Of a stretch of DNA of 64,000 bases, positions 1 through 8,033 are shown in pieces. The notes beneath the pieces were generated by a model, which was not told the DNA's origin, did not search any database, and worked only from the letters and a program-made list of their open reading frames with translations. A program made the translations under genes and the position numbers. Position 1 is the stretch's first letter. Each line of letters opens with the position of its first letter. The stretch is taken from positions 38,074 through 102,073 of the forward strand of contig CAWDHW010000020.1 in NCBI GenBank assembly GCA_963802205.1, read 5' to 3'. The DNA is from DYRB01 sp963802205 (GTDB lineage Bacteria; Pseudomonadota; Gammaproteobacteria; Chromatiales; Chromatiaceae).

Positions 1-1
1 G

Positions 2-118
2 TTGCGGTTCTGCAATACGTCGCTCGGGCGCCGTCTACTCGCCAACCCGACGCTGAAGCGGCTCGGGCGCGCCATTGTCTATCGCCTGCTGGCACGCGGG
101 CAGGGGGACCAGTCATGA
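2..118 (+). CDS. C-terminal fragment of an unidentified protein (5' truncated by window edge)
   Basis: An open frame enters from the left edge and ends at TGA 116-118, giving 38 visible residues rich in Arg and Leu. Its stop overlaps the ATG of the following epimerase gene as ATGA, so the two are translationally coupled and in one operon. The position upstream of an epimerase and two glycosyltransferases suggests a polysaccharide biosynthesis enzyme, but the fragment is too short to assign a family. Confidence 0.55.
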   Translation: MRFCNTSLGRRLLANPTLKRLGRAIVYRLLARGQGDQS

Positions 119-1047
119 GAGTGACCATCTTCGGCGGCGGTGGCTTCATCGGCTCAGCCGTGGCCGACCGCCTGCTGCGCGAGGGCCATTCTCTGCGCAT
201 CTTCGAGCGCCCGCGGGTTCAGCCCTATCGCACCTTCGACCCTGGCGAGGAGGTCGAGTGGGTGACCGGCGACATGCTCAGCACCCACGACGTGACCGAC
301 GCGCTTACCGGCGCCGATGTGGTCATCCACCTGGTTTCCACGACCTTGCCGAAGTCCTCCAACGACGACCCGATCTACGACGTGCAGAGCAATGTGGTCG
401 CCAGCCTGCACCTGCTCGATGCGATGCGGGCACAGCGGACTGGGCGCATCGTCTTTATCTCCTCGGGCGGGACCGTCTACGGCGCCCCCAAATATCTGCC
501 GGTGGACGAGCGCCACCCCACGGAGCCAGAAGTCTCCTACGGTATTACCAAGCTCGCCATCGAAAAGTACCTGTTGATGTACGGACGTCTATTCGGCATC
601 CGCCCGGTCATATTGCGTGTCGCCAATCCATTCGGCGCGCGTCAGCGTGTGGAGACCGCGCAGGGCGCGGTGGCCGTGTTTCTCCGGCGGGCCATGCGGG
701 GCCTTCCAATCGACATCTGGGGCGACGGCAGCGTGACGCGCGACTTCATCTATATCTCCGATGTCGCCGATGCCTTCGCCAAGGCCCTGGACTATGCTGG
801 GGATCAGGCCGTGTTCAACATCAGCTCCGGTGTCGGGACCAGTCTAAATGAGCTTATCGCCCTGCTTGAAGACGTGCTCGGCGTTTCGGTGACGCGGCGC
901 TACCTCAATGGACGGCCCTTCGACGTCCCCGTGAACGTCCTCGCGAACGACCTTGCCCGGCGCGCGCTCGGCTGGGAGCCACGGGTGGCGATGCGCGAGG
1001 GGCTCGCACGCACCGTCGCGTGGATGCGCGAGAACCCGGCGCCTTGA
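115..1047 (+). CDS. NAD-dependent epimerase/dehydratase (extended SDR, UDP-glucose 4-epimerase-like)
   Basis: This is a 310-residue extended short-chain dehydrogenase/reductase that probably interconverts a nucleotide sugar for surface polysaccharide synthesis. The N-terminus has the Rossmann motif GGGGFIG (about residues 7-13). The catalytic set is visible: Ser116/117 in SSGGTVYG and the YxxxK pair Tyr142/Lys146. The start ATG overlaps the stop of the upstream gene (ATGA), and two glycosyltransferases follow in the same direction. The length fits the GalE/WbpP group; the exact sugar substrate cannot be read from the sequence. Confidence 0.88.
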   Translation: MRVTIFGGGGFIGSAVADRLLREGHSLRIFERPRVQPYRTFDPGEEVEWVTGDMLSTHDVTDALTGADVVIHLVSTTLPKSSNDDPIYDVQSNVVASLHLLDAMRAQRTGRIVFISSGGTVYGAPKYLPVDERHPTEPEVSYGITKLAIEKYLLMYGRLFGIRPVILRVANPFGARQRVETAQGAVAVFLRRAMRGLPIDIWGDGSVTRDFIYISDVADAFAKALDYAGDQAVFNISSGVGTSLNELIALLEDVLGVSVTRRYLNGRPFDVPVNVLANDLARRALGWEPRVAMREGLARTVAWMRENPAP

Positions 1048-1099
1048 GCACCGCGCGGCGGCGTCTCCGGTGGGCCGAGGGCTGGGGCTTCAGCGTGCC

Positions 1100-2449
1100 A
1101 TGAAGGTCCTACTCGCAGTCCACCAGTTTTTTCCCGACTTCTCCGCTGGAACGGAGGTCCTTACACTTTCGGTTGCACGGGAGTTGCGCGCGCGCGGGCA
1201 CCTCGTCCGCATCTTCACAGGCTTCCCAGGCGCCGCCGGCCTCGCCGATGACCAGCGCTTTGACGAGTACAGGTTCGACGGTTTCCACGTCCACCGCTTT
1301 CACCATGCCTATGCATCGATGGGTGGGCAGCGCTCGCTCATTGCGATCGGTTACGACAACCACCTGGCCGCGGCCTACTTCGCACGGATGCTGAAGGACT
1401 TCGCCCCCGATCTTGTGCACTTCTTCCACCTCAATCGCTTGGGCACCGGGCTGATCACGGTGGCGTGCCAGGCTGGGGTGCCCGCCTTCCTCACACCCAC
1501 GGACTTCTGGTGCGTGTGTCCAACCGGGCAACTGCGCTTATGGGACATGCGTCCCTGCGCCGGCCCCACGGCGGACGCGGGCAATTGCATCCAGCACTTC
1601 GCCTGGAACACCCTAGGCCGGTGGGGCGGCCAACTGGCAGTGCGTGTCCCCGGGCGTATTTGGGGGCTGATCGGCCGCTTGACCCGCTCGGGGCGATTGG
1701 GCGGCTACCCTCACGCTGCCGAGGTGCGGGCACTCAGCGAGCGGCTCGACCGCTCCGTGGAACGGCTCAACCAACTCCAACGGATTCTGGTGCCCAACGC
1801 GATGATGGAGGGTGTCTTGATCGCCCATGGCGTCGCGCCGGAGCGGCTCACCCGCGTGGCTTTTGGTATTGCCGGGGACGATGGCCCGCGACCAGCCCAC
1901 CGCCACAGACGGCGGGAGCCGCTGCGCATCGGCTTCGTCGGTAGCATGCTGCCGCACAAGGGGTGTCACATATTGATTGAGGCCTTCGGCAACCTCCCGA
2001 CCGGCCGCGCCGTATTGGAGCTCTATGGACGCGAGAGCGACGATCCAGCCTACGCCGCCCGCCTGCGGCGGCTAGCCGCTGGCCGCGAGACCGTGCGCTT
2101 TCGGGGAGTCTTTGCCAACGAACGCATCGGTGAGGTGCTTGGCGAGTTCGACGCCCTGGCGGTGCCCTCGACCTGGAACGAGAACACCCCACTGGTGGTT
2201 TACTCCGCGCAATCGGCGTGCTGCCCGGTGATCGCTTCTGACGTGCCGGGGCTGGCCGCTGCGATTCGGGACGGCGTCGACGGCTTGCTTTTCGAAGCGG
2301 GCAATCCGGCGGCCCTGGCCACCGTCCTCCGGCGCCTTCTCGACGAACCAGGGCTGGTGGGCGATCTCAGCGCGAACGCGCGAGCACCGCGCTCCACCGC
2401 CGATTACGTGGACGACCTGCTAGCTATCTGGCATGAGGCCGGACGATGA
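1100..2449 (+). CDS. glycosyltransferase, GT-B fold (GT4-like)
   Basis: This 449-residue GT-B glycosyltransferase probably adds a sugar to a lipid-linked or surface glycan in the cytoplasm. The N-terminus MKVLLAVHQFFPDFSAGTE is the typical first strand and Gly-rich loop of GT4 enzymes. The C-terminal donor domain has the usual GFVGSMLPHKG segment and an acidic NENTPLVVYSAQSA motif near residue 361, which normally binds the nucleotide-sugar. An open frame extends upstream to 953 but overlaps the epimerase, so ATG 1100 is chosen. Its stop overlaps the next start (ATGA 2446-2449), so it is co-translated with the GT2 gene. Confidence 0.87.
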   Translation: MKVLLAVHQFFPDFSAGTEVLTLSVARELRARGHLVRIFTGFPGAAGLADDQRFDEYRFDGFHVHRFHHAYASMGGQRSLIAIGYDNHLAAAYFARMLKDFAPDLVHFFHLNRLGTGLITVACQAGVPAFLTPTDFWCVCPTGQLRLWDMRPCAGPTADAGNCIQHFAWNTLGRWGGQLAVRVPGRIWGLIGRLTRSGRLGGYPHAAEVRALSERLDRSVERLNQLQRILVPNAMMEGVLIAHGVAPERLTRVAFGIAGDDGPRPAHRHRRREPLRIGFVGSMLPHKGCHILIEAFGNLPTGRAVLELYGRESDDPAYAARLRRLAAGRETVRFRGVFANERIGEVLGEFDALAVPSTWNENTPLVVYSAQSACCPVIASDVPGLAAAIRDGVDGLLFEAGNPAALATVLRRLLDEPGLVGDLSANARAPRSTADYVDDLLAIWHEAGR

Positions 2450-3423
2450 GCGGCTTGCCGGGGGATGTGCCGGCGGGCGTTGCTGTGGTCATCGTGACAT
2501 GGAACGCCGCCTCCTTGATCGGAGGCGTGCTCGCCGCGCTCGAACGCCAGACCCTGGCCGCTCTGCGCGTGCTGATAGTGGACAACGGCAGTGCGGACGC
2601 TCGACATCTGGAAGCGGTCGTTGCGGCCTATCCTCGCTGTGAACTGCTCCTACTGACCGACAATCTCGGCTTTGCCGCCGCCAACAATCGCGGGATCGCC
2701 CTCTGCGGCGAAGTGGAGTTTATCGCCCTGCTTAACCCCGATGCCTACCCCGAGCCTGACTGGTTGGCCGAGTTGGTGGCCGCGGCGCGGCATTACCCGG
2801 AAGCAGCGAGTTTTGCCAGCCGGCTTCTCAACCACCAGGACCCGCGTCGCCTCGATGGAGCTGGCGATGTGCTGTCACTGGCTGGCAAGCCCAGCCGTCG
2901 GGGCCACGGGATGCACGCTGCCGGGCGCTTTCTGGATGCCGACGAGGTCTTTGCCCCCTGCGCTGCCGCGGCGCTCTACCGGCGTGAACCATTGGTAACC
3001 TGCGGTGGCTTCGACGAGGATTTCTTCTGCTACGTCGAGGACATAGACCTTGGATTTCGCATGCGTCTGGCGGGCTGGGGTTGCCGCTACGTGCCTACGG
3101 CGGTGGTCCGTCACATAGGCTCTGCCGTCACCGGCCGACGTAGTGCGTTCACCGTGTATCACGGGCAGCGGAACATGATCTTCAACTATGTCAAGAACAT
3201 GCCGGCAGCACTATTGTGGGGTCTGTTGCCCCTGCACCTACTGATCAACTTTGCCTATCTTGCCGCGGCGTTGGTGTTCGGTCGTAGTGACGCTGTTTGG
3301 CGGGCGAAACGCGATGCCTTGCGTTTGCTCCCCGCGGTGTGGCGCAAGCGCCGACGCGTGCAGGAAGGGCGCCGCGTCGGTAGTTTGGCGATTCTCCGCC
3401 AATTGCGCTGGCGCCTGCCGTGA
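2446..3423 (+). CDS. glycosyltransferase family 2 (rhamnosyltransferase-like)
   Basis: A 325-residue GT-A enzyme of family 2. VVIVTWNAASLIGG near the N-terminus is the nucleotide-binding start, and LLNPDA around Asp99 is the DxD-like metal site. EDIDLGFRMRLAGWG is the typical acceptor and catalytic-base region of rhamnosyl/galactosyl transferases. A hydrophobic stretch near residues 250-285 may contact the membrane. It overlaps the preceding GT4 gene by four bases and is the last gene of the cluster. The sugar transferred is not determinable. Confidence 0.88.
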   Translation: MSGLPGDVPAGVAVVIVTWNAASLIGGVLAALERQTLAALRVLIVDNGSADARHLEAVVAAYPRCELLLLTDNLGFAAANNRGIALCGEVEFIALLNPDAYPEPDWLAELVAAARHYPEAASFASRLLNHQDPRRLDGAGDVLSLAGKPSRRGHGMHAAGRFLDADEVFAPCAAAALYRREPLVTCGGFDEDFFCYVEDIDLGFRMRLAGWGCRYVPTAVVRHIGSAVTGRRSAFTVYHGQRNMIFNYVKNMPAALLWGLLPLHLLINFAYLAAALVFGRSDAVWRAKRDALRLLPAVWRKRRRVQEGRRVGSLAILRQLRWRLP

Positions 3424-3841
3424 GCGTGGGGAGACAGGGCTGATGTGAGCGGCGGATAGCGATTTTTCTGGTTCATCACTGCGGGGCCTCGCCCAGGCAT
3501 CGAGCGATGCCGCGGCGTTAAGCGCGGATGGCGAGTATCATTGCGCGCCCCGGCGTCCAGGCCGCCTCTGCCACTTGAGGCGATGCGCCAACAGCAAGCC
3601 CATGCGGCTGGCTTCCGCTATTCGCTGTTACCCGCGTCTTCGATCTCCGTAGCCAAGCGCTGTCCAGCAGGCCGAACCGACCCTCACGCAGGAGTCTCGG
3701 ACGAAGAAAGGGCGCACGGTGCGTCACGGAGCCCACGCGACTGAGATTCAGGGAACGGATGTCGGCTCCAGGTCGATTCCGGATACCCGTATCGAGTGCA
3801 GCTCGGGGTGGGTTGTAATTTGCGAGTGCGCAGCGGAAAAT
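3424..3841. other. intergenic region, no gene recognised
   Basis: About 420 bases lie between the polysaccharide operon and the tRNA-Gln terminator. I see no convincing coding frame on either strand. The only structure noted is a short palindrome, GGCATCG-AG-CGATGCC, at 3496-3511, which has no U-tract after it on either strand. Confidence 0.5.
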
Positions 3842-3871
3842 CAAAAGGGCCTAGCCTCGCGGCTAAGCCCT
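3842..3871 (-). terminator. Rho-independent terminator of the rplM-rpsI-tRNA-Gln region
   Basis: Read on the minus strand, the segment forms an 11-position stem (AGGGC, one mismatch, TAGCC paired to its complement) with a GCGA loop, followed directly by TTTT. It lies immediately downstream of the CCA end of tRNA-Gln and would end that transcript. Confidence 0.8.
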
Positions 3872-3877
3872 GTGTTT

Positions 3878-3951
3878 TGGCTGGGGGACTAGGATTTGAA
3901 CCTAGGTTGACGGAGTCAGAGTCCGCTGTCCTACCACTAGACGATCCCCCA
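3878..3951 (-). tRNA. tRNA-Gln (anticodon CTG)
   Basis: On the minus strand this 74-nt segment folds as a complete cloverleaf. The 7-bp acceptor stem starts TGGGGGA and pairs with TCCCCCA, followed by G73 and an encoded CCA. The D arm is GTCTAGTGGTAGGAC, the anticodon stem GCGGA/TCCGT closes the loop CTCTGAC, and the T arm contains GGTTCAAATCC. The anticodon CTG reads CAG (Gln). It lies just downstream of rpsI. Confidence 0.96.
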
Positions 3952-3969
3952 AGGACAACAGGTCCAATG

Positions 3970-4359
3970 CTAACGCTTGGAGAACTGGGGTGCGCGACGT
4001 GCCTTGTGCAGACCGACCTTCTTGCGCTCGACCTCGCGAGAGTCGCGGGTGAGGAAGCCGGCCTTGCGCATGGGCCGGCGCAGCTCCTCATTGAACTCCA
4101 CAAGGGCGCGGGCGATGCCGTGACGGATGGCGCCGGCCTGGCCGGAGGTCCCGCCACCGATGACGGTGACGCGGACATCGACCCGCTTGGCCATATCGAC
4201 GGTTTCCAGGGGCTGGCGCACGATCATGCGCGCGGTCTCGCGACCAAAGAACTGGTCCAGGGGGCGACCGTTCACGATGATATTGCCGCTGCCAAGCGTC
4301 ATGAAGACGCGGGCACTGGAAGACTTGCGGCGACCGATAGTGTGTAGGGTTTCCGTCAT
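3970..4359 (-). CDS. rpsI: 30S ribosomal protein S9
   Basis: 129 residues, the normal S9 length. The N-terminal TIGRRKSSSARVF and the basic C-terminus ending RRAPQFSKR are diagnostic: the C-terminal Lys-Arg tail reaches the P-site tRNA in the small subunit. It follows rplM on the same strand with a 42-base gap, the usual rplM-rpsI operon order, and precedes tRNA-Gln. Confidence 0.98.
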   Translation of the reverse strand: MTETLHTIGRRKSSSARVFMTLGSGNIIVNGRPLDQFFGRETARMIVRQPLETVDMAKRVDVRVTVIGGGTSGQAGAIRHGIARALVEFNEELRRPMRKAGFLTRDSREVERKKVGLHKARRAPQFSKR

Positions 4360-4401
4360 GGCGCTTGATCCGGTCGTGGCTGGTGCTGGCTGTGGTCGGC
4401 G

Positions 4402-4830
4402 TTAGATGTCGAGGGTTTGGGGCTGCTGGGCCTGGTGGCCGTGGGTCGGCCCGGCGTAGACGCGCAACTTGCGGAGCATGGCACGGCCCAGGGGGTTGTG
4501 CGGCAGCATGCCCTTCACCGCCAGGGTGATGGCGCGATCCGGGGCTTTCTGGAGCAGCTTCTCCAGGTTCATAGACTTCAGGTTGCCGACGTAGCCGGTG
4601 TGCCGGTAGTACATCTTGTCCTGGAGCTTGTTGCCGGTGACGTGGACCTTCTCGGCGTTGACGACGACGATGAAGTCACCCGTATCGACGTGCGGGGTGT
4701 ACTGCGGCTTGTGCTTGCCGCGCAGACGCCGGGCCAATTCGCTGGCAAGCCGGCCGAGCGTACGGCCGTCGGCATCCACGAGGTACCACTCGCGGCGCAC
4801 CTCGGCGGGCTTTGCGCTCAAAGTCGTCAT
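4402..4830 (-). CDS. rplM: 50S ribosomal protein L13
   Basis: 142 residues from the chosen start MTTLSAKPAEV, the same length as E. coli L13. The frame is open 14 codons further upstream, but those residues are not L13-like and would overlap the promoter leader. The motifs WYLVDADGRTLGRLAS, NAEKVHVTGNK and MLPHNPLGR are typical. It is the first gene of the rplM-rpsI operon and has a good sigma-70-type promoter upstream (4905-4933). Confidence 0.97.
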   Translation of the reverse strand: MTTLSAKPAEVRREWYLVDADGRTLGRLASELARRLRGKHKPQYTPHVDTGDFIVVVNAEKVHVTGNKLQDKMYYRHTGYVGNLKSMNLEKLLQKAPDRAITLAVKGMLPHNPLGRAMLRKLRVYAGPTHGHQAQQPQTLDI

Positions 4831-4904
4831 GTCCTTGTCTACTCCAAGGGATACGTGGGCGGCATGCGGCACCGCACCGGGGTCTGGATCGGGAAAGACC
4901 GCGG

Positions 4905-4933
4905 ATCATACAGAGGCCCCGGGTGGTTGGCAA
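4905..4933 (-). promoter_or_regulatory. sigma-70-type promoter for rplM-rpsI
   Basis: On the minus strand the segment reads TTGCCA, a 17-base spacer, then TATGAT, a close match to the -35/-10 consensus with ideal spacing. Transcription would start near 4898, leaving a leader of about 65 bases before rplM. Confidence 0.72.
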
Positions 4934-4981
4934 CACCTGAGGTGCTATCGTGTCATCGTAACGACCCCCTCGGAGGCCAAG

Positions 4982-5012
4982 AAAAAGGGCGCGACCCGTG
5001 AGGATTGCGCCC
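4982..5012 (-). terminator. Rho-independent terminator downstream of the ferredoxin gene
   Basis: On the minus strand GGGCGC pairs with GCGCCC across a 14-base loop and is followed by TTTTT. It lies between the ferredoxin gene and the rplM promoter, so it would separate the two transcripts. Confidence 0.65.
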
Positions 5013-5131
5013 AAAGTTATAACCACCAAAGGAGGATAGAGGAATACTGACCCGCGTCGCGAATCAGTACATGGCCAATATCTGATAGATCTGACATCTT
5101 GTCAATAGCTGTTGCGAAAATACATCGGCCG

Positions 5132-5446
5132 TCAGCCGGGCAGGCGCAGGCGCCCGACCGGCCGCCCTGCGAGCAGGTGCTCGCTCAAGATCTCGTCGAG
5201 GTCGCTGCGATCAACATAGGTGTACCAGATCGCCTCTGGGTAGACCACCACCACCGGGCCCTCGGCACAGCGGTCGAGACAGCCCGCGCTGTTGATGCGA
5301 ACCCCTCCCTTGCCTGCGATGCCAAGTTCCTTGGTACGTCGCTTGAGGTAGTCTCGCCCGCCCTGAGCACCGCACTGGGCGCAGCATTGGGCCCCATCCT
5401 CGCGGGCGTTGGTACAGAAGAAGACGTGGTGCTTATAGTAAGGCAT
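5132..5446 (-). CDS. thioredoxin-like [2Fe-2S] ferredoxin
   Basis: A 104-residue small electron carrier of the thioredoxin-fold [2Fe-2S] ferredoxin family (Shethna-type). MPYYKHHVFFCTNAR opens the protein with the first cluster Cys, and the second pair is in INSAGCLDRCAEGPVVVVYP. Additional cysteines occur in the CCAQC segment. The frame extends 45 codons upstream, but those residues are not family-like, so the ATG at 5446 is used. The gene is monocistronic, divergent from the GlcF-like gene and closed by the hairpin at 4982-5012. The redox partner is unknown. Confidence 0.9.
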   Translation of the reverse strand: MPYYKHHVFFCTNAREDGAQCCAQCGAQGGRDYLKRRTKELGIAGKGGVRINSAGCLDRCAEGPVVVVYPEAIWYTYVDRSDLDEILSEHLLAGRPVGRLRLPG

Positions 5447-5759
5447 GGCTGGGTCCACACGGGTTCTGGGGATTGCTTCGGCGGAGAGGTTACCATTGGC
5501 GGCCAGCGACCGTAGACAAGGGCGGGACAAATGACCGCGGTTAGCCTGTGACCTGGCTTCCCGCTTTCTTGCCCGTGACACGCCTCGGTCGCGGTTCCCG
5601 ATGCCGCGCTATGCCCCCATCCCTGGGGGCGCCGAAACCCCTTTGAAAACGGCGTTAAGAAGACAGTGCCTGTCCGATCATCCCTTGGCAATGTATGGCC
5701 TCGCAAGCGGCGCTGCTGACTCGTCATTACACGCTATTGAGCAAGATTGCCGCCCCATC
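5447..5759. other. divergent intergenic region between ferredoxin and GlcF-like genes
   Basis: About 310 bases presumably hold the two divergent promoters. The GlcF-like frame is open from 5601, but its first ~50 residues look non-coding. I could not pick out a convincing -35/-10 pair. Confidence 0.4.
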
Positions 5760-6962
5760 GTGACCCACAGCGTGACCCAGGACAAACTGCTTGCGGCCAC
5801 GGACCAGTGCGTGAAGTGTGGTCTGTGCTTGCCCCACTGCCCCACCTATCGCCTGCAACGGGACGAGGCCGAGTCCCCGCGGGGTCGTATCGCCCTGATC
5901 CAGGGACTGGTGACCGGCGCACTGCTGCCCTCCGAACGCCTGGATGCCCACCTGACATCCTGTCTGGGGTGTCGCGCCTGCGAGCCCGTCTGCCCGTCCC
6001 TGGTGGCCTTCGGCGAGATCCTGGACCTGGCGCGCGCCCGGCGGGTGCAGGCCCTGCCGGCGGCGCGGCGCCGATTGAGGTTGGCCTGGCTGCGGGCCCT
6101 GGCCAGCCCAGGGGCCATGCACCTGGCCCAGCGCCTGGCCGCCTTGTATCGTGTTAGCGGTCTAGCAGGCCTGGCCCGAGGACTCGGACTGGGGCGGCTT
6201 GCCGGGCTCCGCGCCTATGACCGCCTGGCCGATGCGCTTCAGCCCGGCCCCAGTTGGCCCCGATCGGCGCCAACGGATGGGGGGGTGGTCCTATTCCTCG
6301 GGTGTGTCTCCGAGATCACCCAGCCCAAGGCCCTGGAGGCCGCCGCACTGGTCCTGGCGCGACTCGGGCTGGGTCCGGTGCGGCAGGCGGGTCAGACCTG
6401 CTGCGGGGCCATGATGCGCCACAATGGCTTTCCCTCCGAGGCGGATACCCTGCTCCAGCACAGCGCCGATGTCCTCTCGGGACACACCGTTGTGGGTCTG
6501 GCCAGCGCCTGTGTCGCGGAGCTGCACACCCACCCGGCTCTGGCCCAAGTCCAGGAGCTGTGCGCCTTTCTGGACCATGCCACCTGGCCACCCGGGTTGG
6601 CCCTGACCCCCATGGATGCGGATGTGCTGGTCCACACCCCCTGCTCCCACCGCCATCCCCTGGGCGGGACCGCGGCGGTGCAGCGCCTGCTGGGCCGCAT
6701 CCCGGGGCTGCGAGTGGCCGAACTCCCGGACAACGCCCTGTGCTGCGGGGCGGCGGGCACCTACCTGCTCCAGCAGCCGCAGACCGCGACCGACCTACTC
6801 GCCCCCAAGATCGCCCACCTGGGCCGGATGAGGCCCAGGTTCCTGGTGACTACCAACACCGGCTGCGCCCTGCACCTGGCCGCCGGCCTGCGGGAGGCGG
6901 CCCTTTCTATCGAGGTGTGTCACCCGGTGGAGCTGATCGCCCGCCAATGGCCGAAGCCTTGA
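5760..6962 (+). CDS. (Fe-S)-binding protein, glycolate oxidase iron-sulfur subunit (GlcF)-like
   Basis: A 400-residue protein with two 4Fe-4S motifs near the N-terminus (CVKCGLCLPHCPTY and CLGCRACEPVCPS) and two CCG (heterodisulfide-reductase) domains containing CCGAMM and CCGAAG. This is the GlcF layout (E. coli GlcF is 407 residues): an electron-transfer subunit for a D-2-hydroxyacid dehydrogenase. No GlcD/GlcE flavoprotein is adjacent. The frame is open back to 5601, and ATG 5691 is another possible start. GTG 5760 is preferred because it gives a family-typical spacing to the first Cys cluster, but there is no strong Shine-Dalgarno sequence. Confidence 0.85.
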   Translation: MTHSVTQDKLLAATDQCVKCGLCLPHCPTYRLQRDEAESPRGRIALIQGLVTGALLPSERLDAHLTSCLGCRACEPVCPSLVAFGEILDLARARRVQALPAARRRLRLAWLRALASPGAMHLAQRLAALYRVSGLAGLARGLGLGRLAGLRAYDRLADALQPGPSWPRSAPTDGGVVLFLGCVSEITQPKALEAAALVLARLGLGPVRQAGQTCCGAMMRHNGFPSEADTLLQHSADVLSGHTVVGLASACVAELHTHPALAQVQELCAFLDHATWPPGLALTPMDADVLVHTPCSHRHPLGGTAAVQRLLGRIPGLRVAELPDNALCCGAAGTYLLQQPQTATDLLAPKIAHLGRMRPRFLVTTNTGCALHLAAGLREAALSIEVCHPVELIARQWPKP

Positions 6963-6982
6963 GTCGCAGATACCCTAGGGAA

Positions 6983-7006
6983 GGTGGATGCGCTGGTTTG
7001 TCCACC
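6983..7006. repeat. dispersed palindromic repeat, family A, copy 1
   Basis: GGTGGATGCGCT followed by GGTTTGTCCACC forms an imperfect hairpin just after the GlcF-like stop. A second, better copy sharing the first 12 bases lies at 7831-7858 after coq7. Confidence 0.55.
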
Positions 7007-7086
7007 CGACGACTTGCCCAGGTCACGACCCCGCCCCACAATCGCGAGACCTGTCCCGCCTTGGGGGCCAACACCGCCGATCTGCC

Positions 7087-7731
7087 ATGAACCACCGCGC
7101 CTATTCCCCCCTGGACCGCCAAATCATCAACCTCGACTCCGCCCTGCGCGCCATCTTCGGACGCCCCCAGGTGACGGAGCGCCCGGACCCTGCCCTCGGG
7201 CTGCCGGAGCCGGGCCTGTCGGAGGCCGAGCGGCGGCACGTCGCCCGCCTGATGCGCATCAACCACACCGGCGAGGTCTGCGCCCAGGGGCTCTACCAGG
7301 GCCAGGCCCTGACCGCCCGACTGCCGGAGGTCCGCGCCAAGATGGAGCGATCGGCCCAGGAGGAGAACGACCACCTCGCCTGGTGCGAGCGTCGCCTGGA
7401 CGCCTTGGGGGACCGCAAGAGCCTGCTCAATCCCCTGTGGTATCTGGGGTCCTTCGCCATGGGGGCCGCCGCCGGGCTGGCCGGAGACAGGTGGAGCCTG
7501 GGTTTCGTGGTGGAGACCGAGCGACAGGTAGAGAGCCACTTGGACGAGCATCTGACCCAAATCCCCGCCCACGACGCCCGTGACCGCGCCGTGCTCCAGC
7601 AAATGAAGGCCGATGAGATCCACCATGCCGAGGTCGCCAAATCTGCTGGCGGGGCGGAACTGCCTGCCCCGATCCGGCTGGGGATGCGCCTGGCGTCCAA
7701 GGTCATGACCAAGACTGTTTACTGGATCTGA
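7087..7731 (+). CDS. coq7: 2-polyprenyl-3-methyl-6-methoxy-1,4-benzoquinone monooxygenase (demethoxyubiquinone hydroxylase)
   Basis: 214 residues. Coq7 is a membrane-associated diiron hydroxylase that performs the last ring hydroxylation of ubiquinone synthesis using O2. The ferritin-like carboxylate motifs are present: EVCAQGLY, EENDHLAWCERRL, an ETERQVESHLDEHL helix, and the second ExxH-type site in ADEIHHAEVA. The upstream open frame (from 6988) is not family-like, so ATG 7087 is used. Its O2 requirement, with ubiH/ubiI elsewhere in the window, suggests the host can make ubiquinone under oxic conditions. Confidence 0.95.
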   Translation: MNHRAYSPLDRQIINLDSALRAIFGRPQVTERPDPALGLPEPGLSEAERRHVARLMRINHTGEVCAQGLYQGQALTARLPEVRAKMERSAQEENDHLAWCERRLDALGDRKSLLNPLWYLGSFAMGAAAGLAGDRWSLGFVVETERQVESHLDEHLTQIPAHDARDRAVLQQMKADEIHHAEVAKSAGGAELPAPIRLGMRLASKVMTKTVYWI

Positions 7732-7830
7732 GGTCTGCCCCTCAGACCAGTGGCTAGGCTGGATGAGGGGACGGCGACACAGGTATGGCTGGCTGAGTCG
7801 CTTCCGCGCCGCATCCGAGGGGCCTGGAAA

Positions 7831-7858
7831 GGGTGGATGCGCTGCGCTTATCCACCCC
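7831..7858. repeat. dispersed palindromic repeat, family A, copy 2
   Basis: GGGTGGATGCGCTGCGCTTATCCACCC forms a near-perfect hairpin. It shares GGTGGATGCGCT and TCCACC with the copy at 6983-7006, and both copies lie shortly after a gene end, as expected for a REP-like family. Confidence 0.65.
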
Positions 7859-7892
7859 GCACACTCCTCAGGTCAGTCCAAAATGGAACCGC

Positions 7893-7932
7893 AGGGTCAC
7901 GGCGGCAGGCAATCCCCCGCCGCCGTGACCCT
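7893..7932. repeat. 14-bp perfect inverted repeat
   Basis: AGGGTCACGGCGGC (7893-7906) is exactly complementary to 7919-7932 across a 12-base C-rich loop. There is no U-tract on either side. It lies between converging genes, so it could act as a bidirectional transcription or mRNA-stability element; that is inference. Confidence 0.7.
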
Positions 7933-8033
7933 ACGATACGACCCGCCTGCCCTCGGCCCCGCCCGCGGGCCCCAGGTTAAAGGGGCAGTCAGCGGGCTGC
8001 CGGCGGCGCCATGCAGACAAATGACTTTTCCTT

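Larger units (their letters stand above)
7732..8033. other. convergent intergenic region with two inverted repeats
   Basis: About 300 bases lie between coq7 (plus) and the OmpA-type gene (minus). No coding frame is convincing. It holds repeat family A copy 2 (7831-7858) and a 14-bp perfect inverted repeat (7893-7932). Confidence 0.6.

Noticed and set aside
3496..3511. Short palindrome GGCATCG-AG-CGATGCC as a terminator for the glycosyltransferase operon
   Set aside because: There is no T-tract after it on either strand and the stem is too short.
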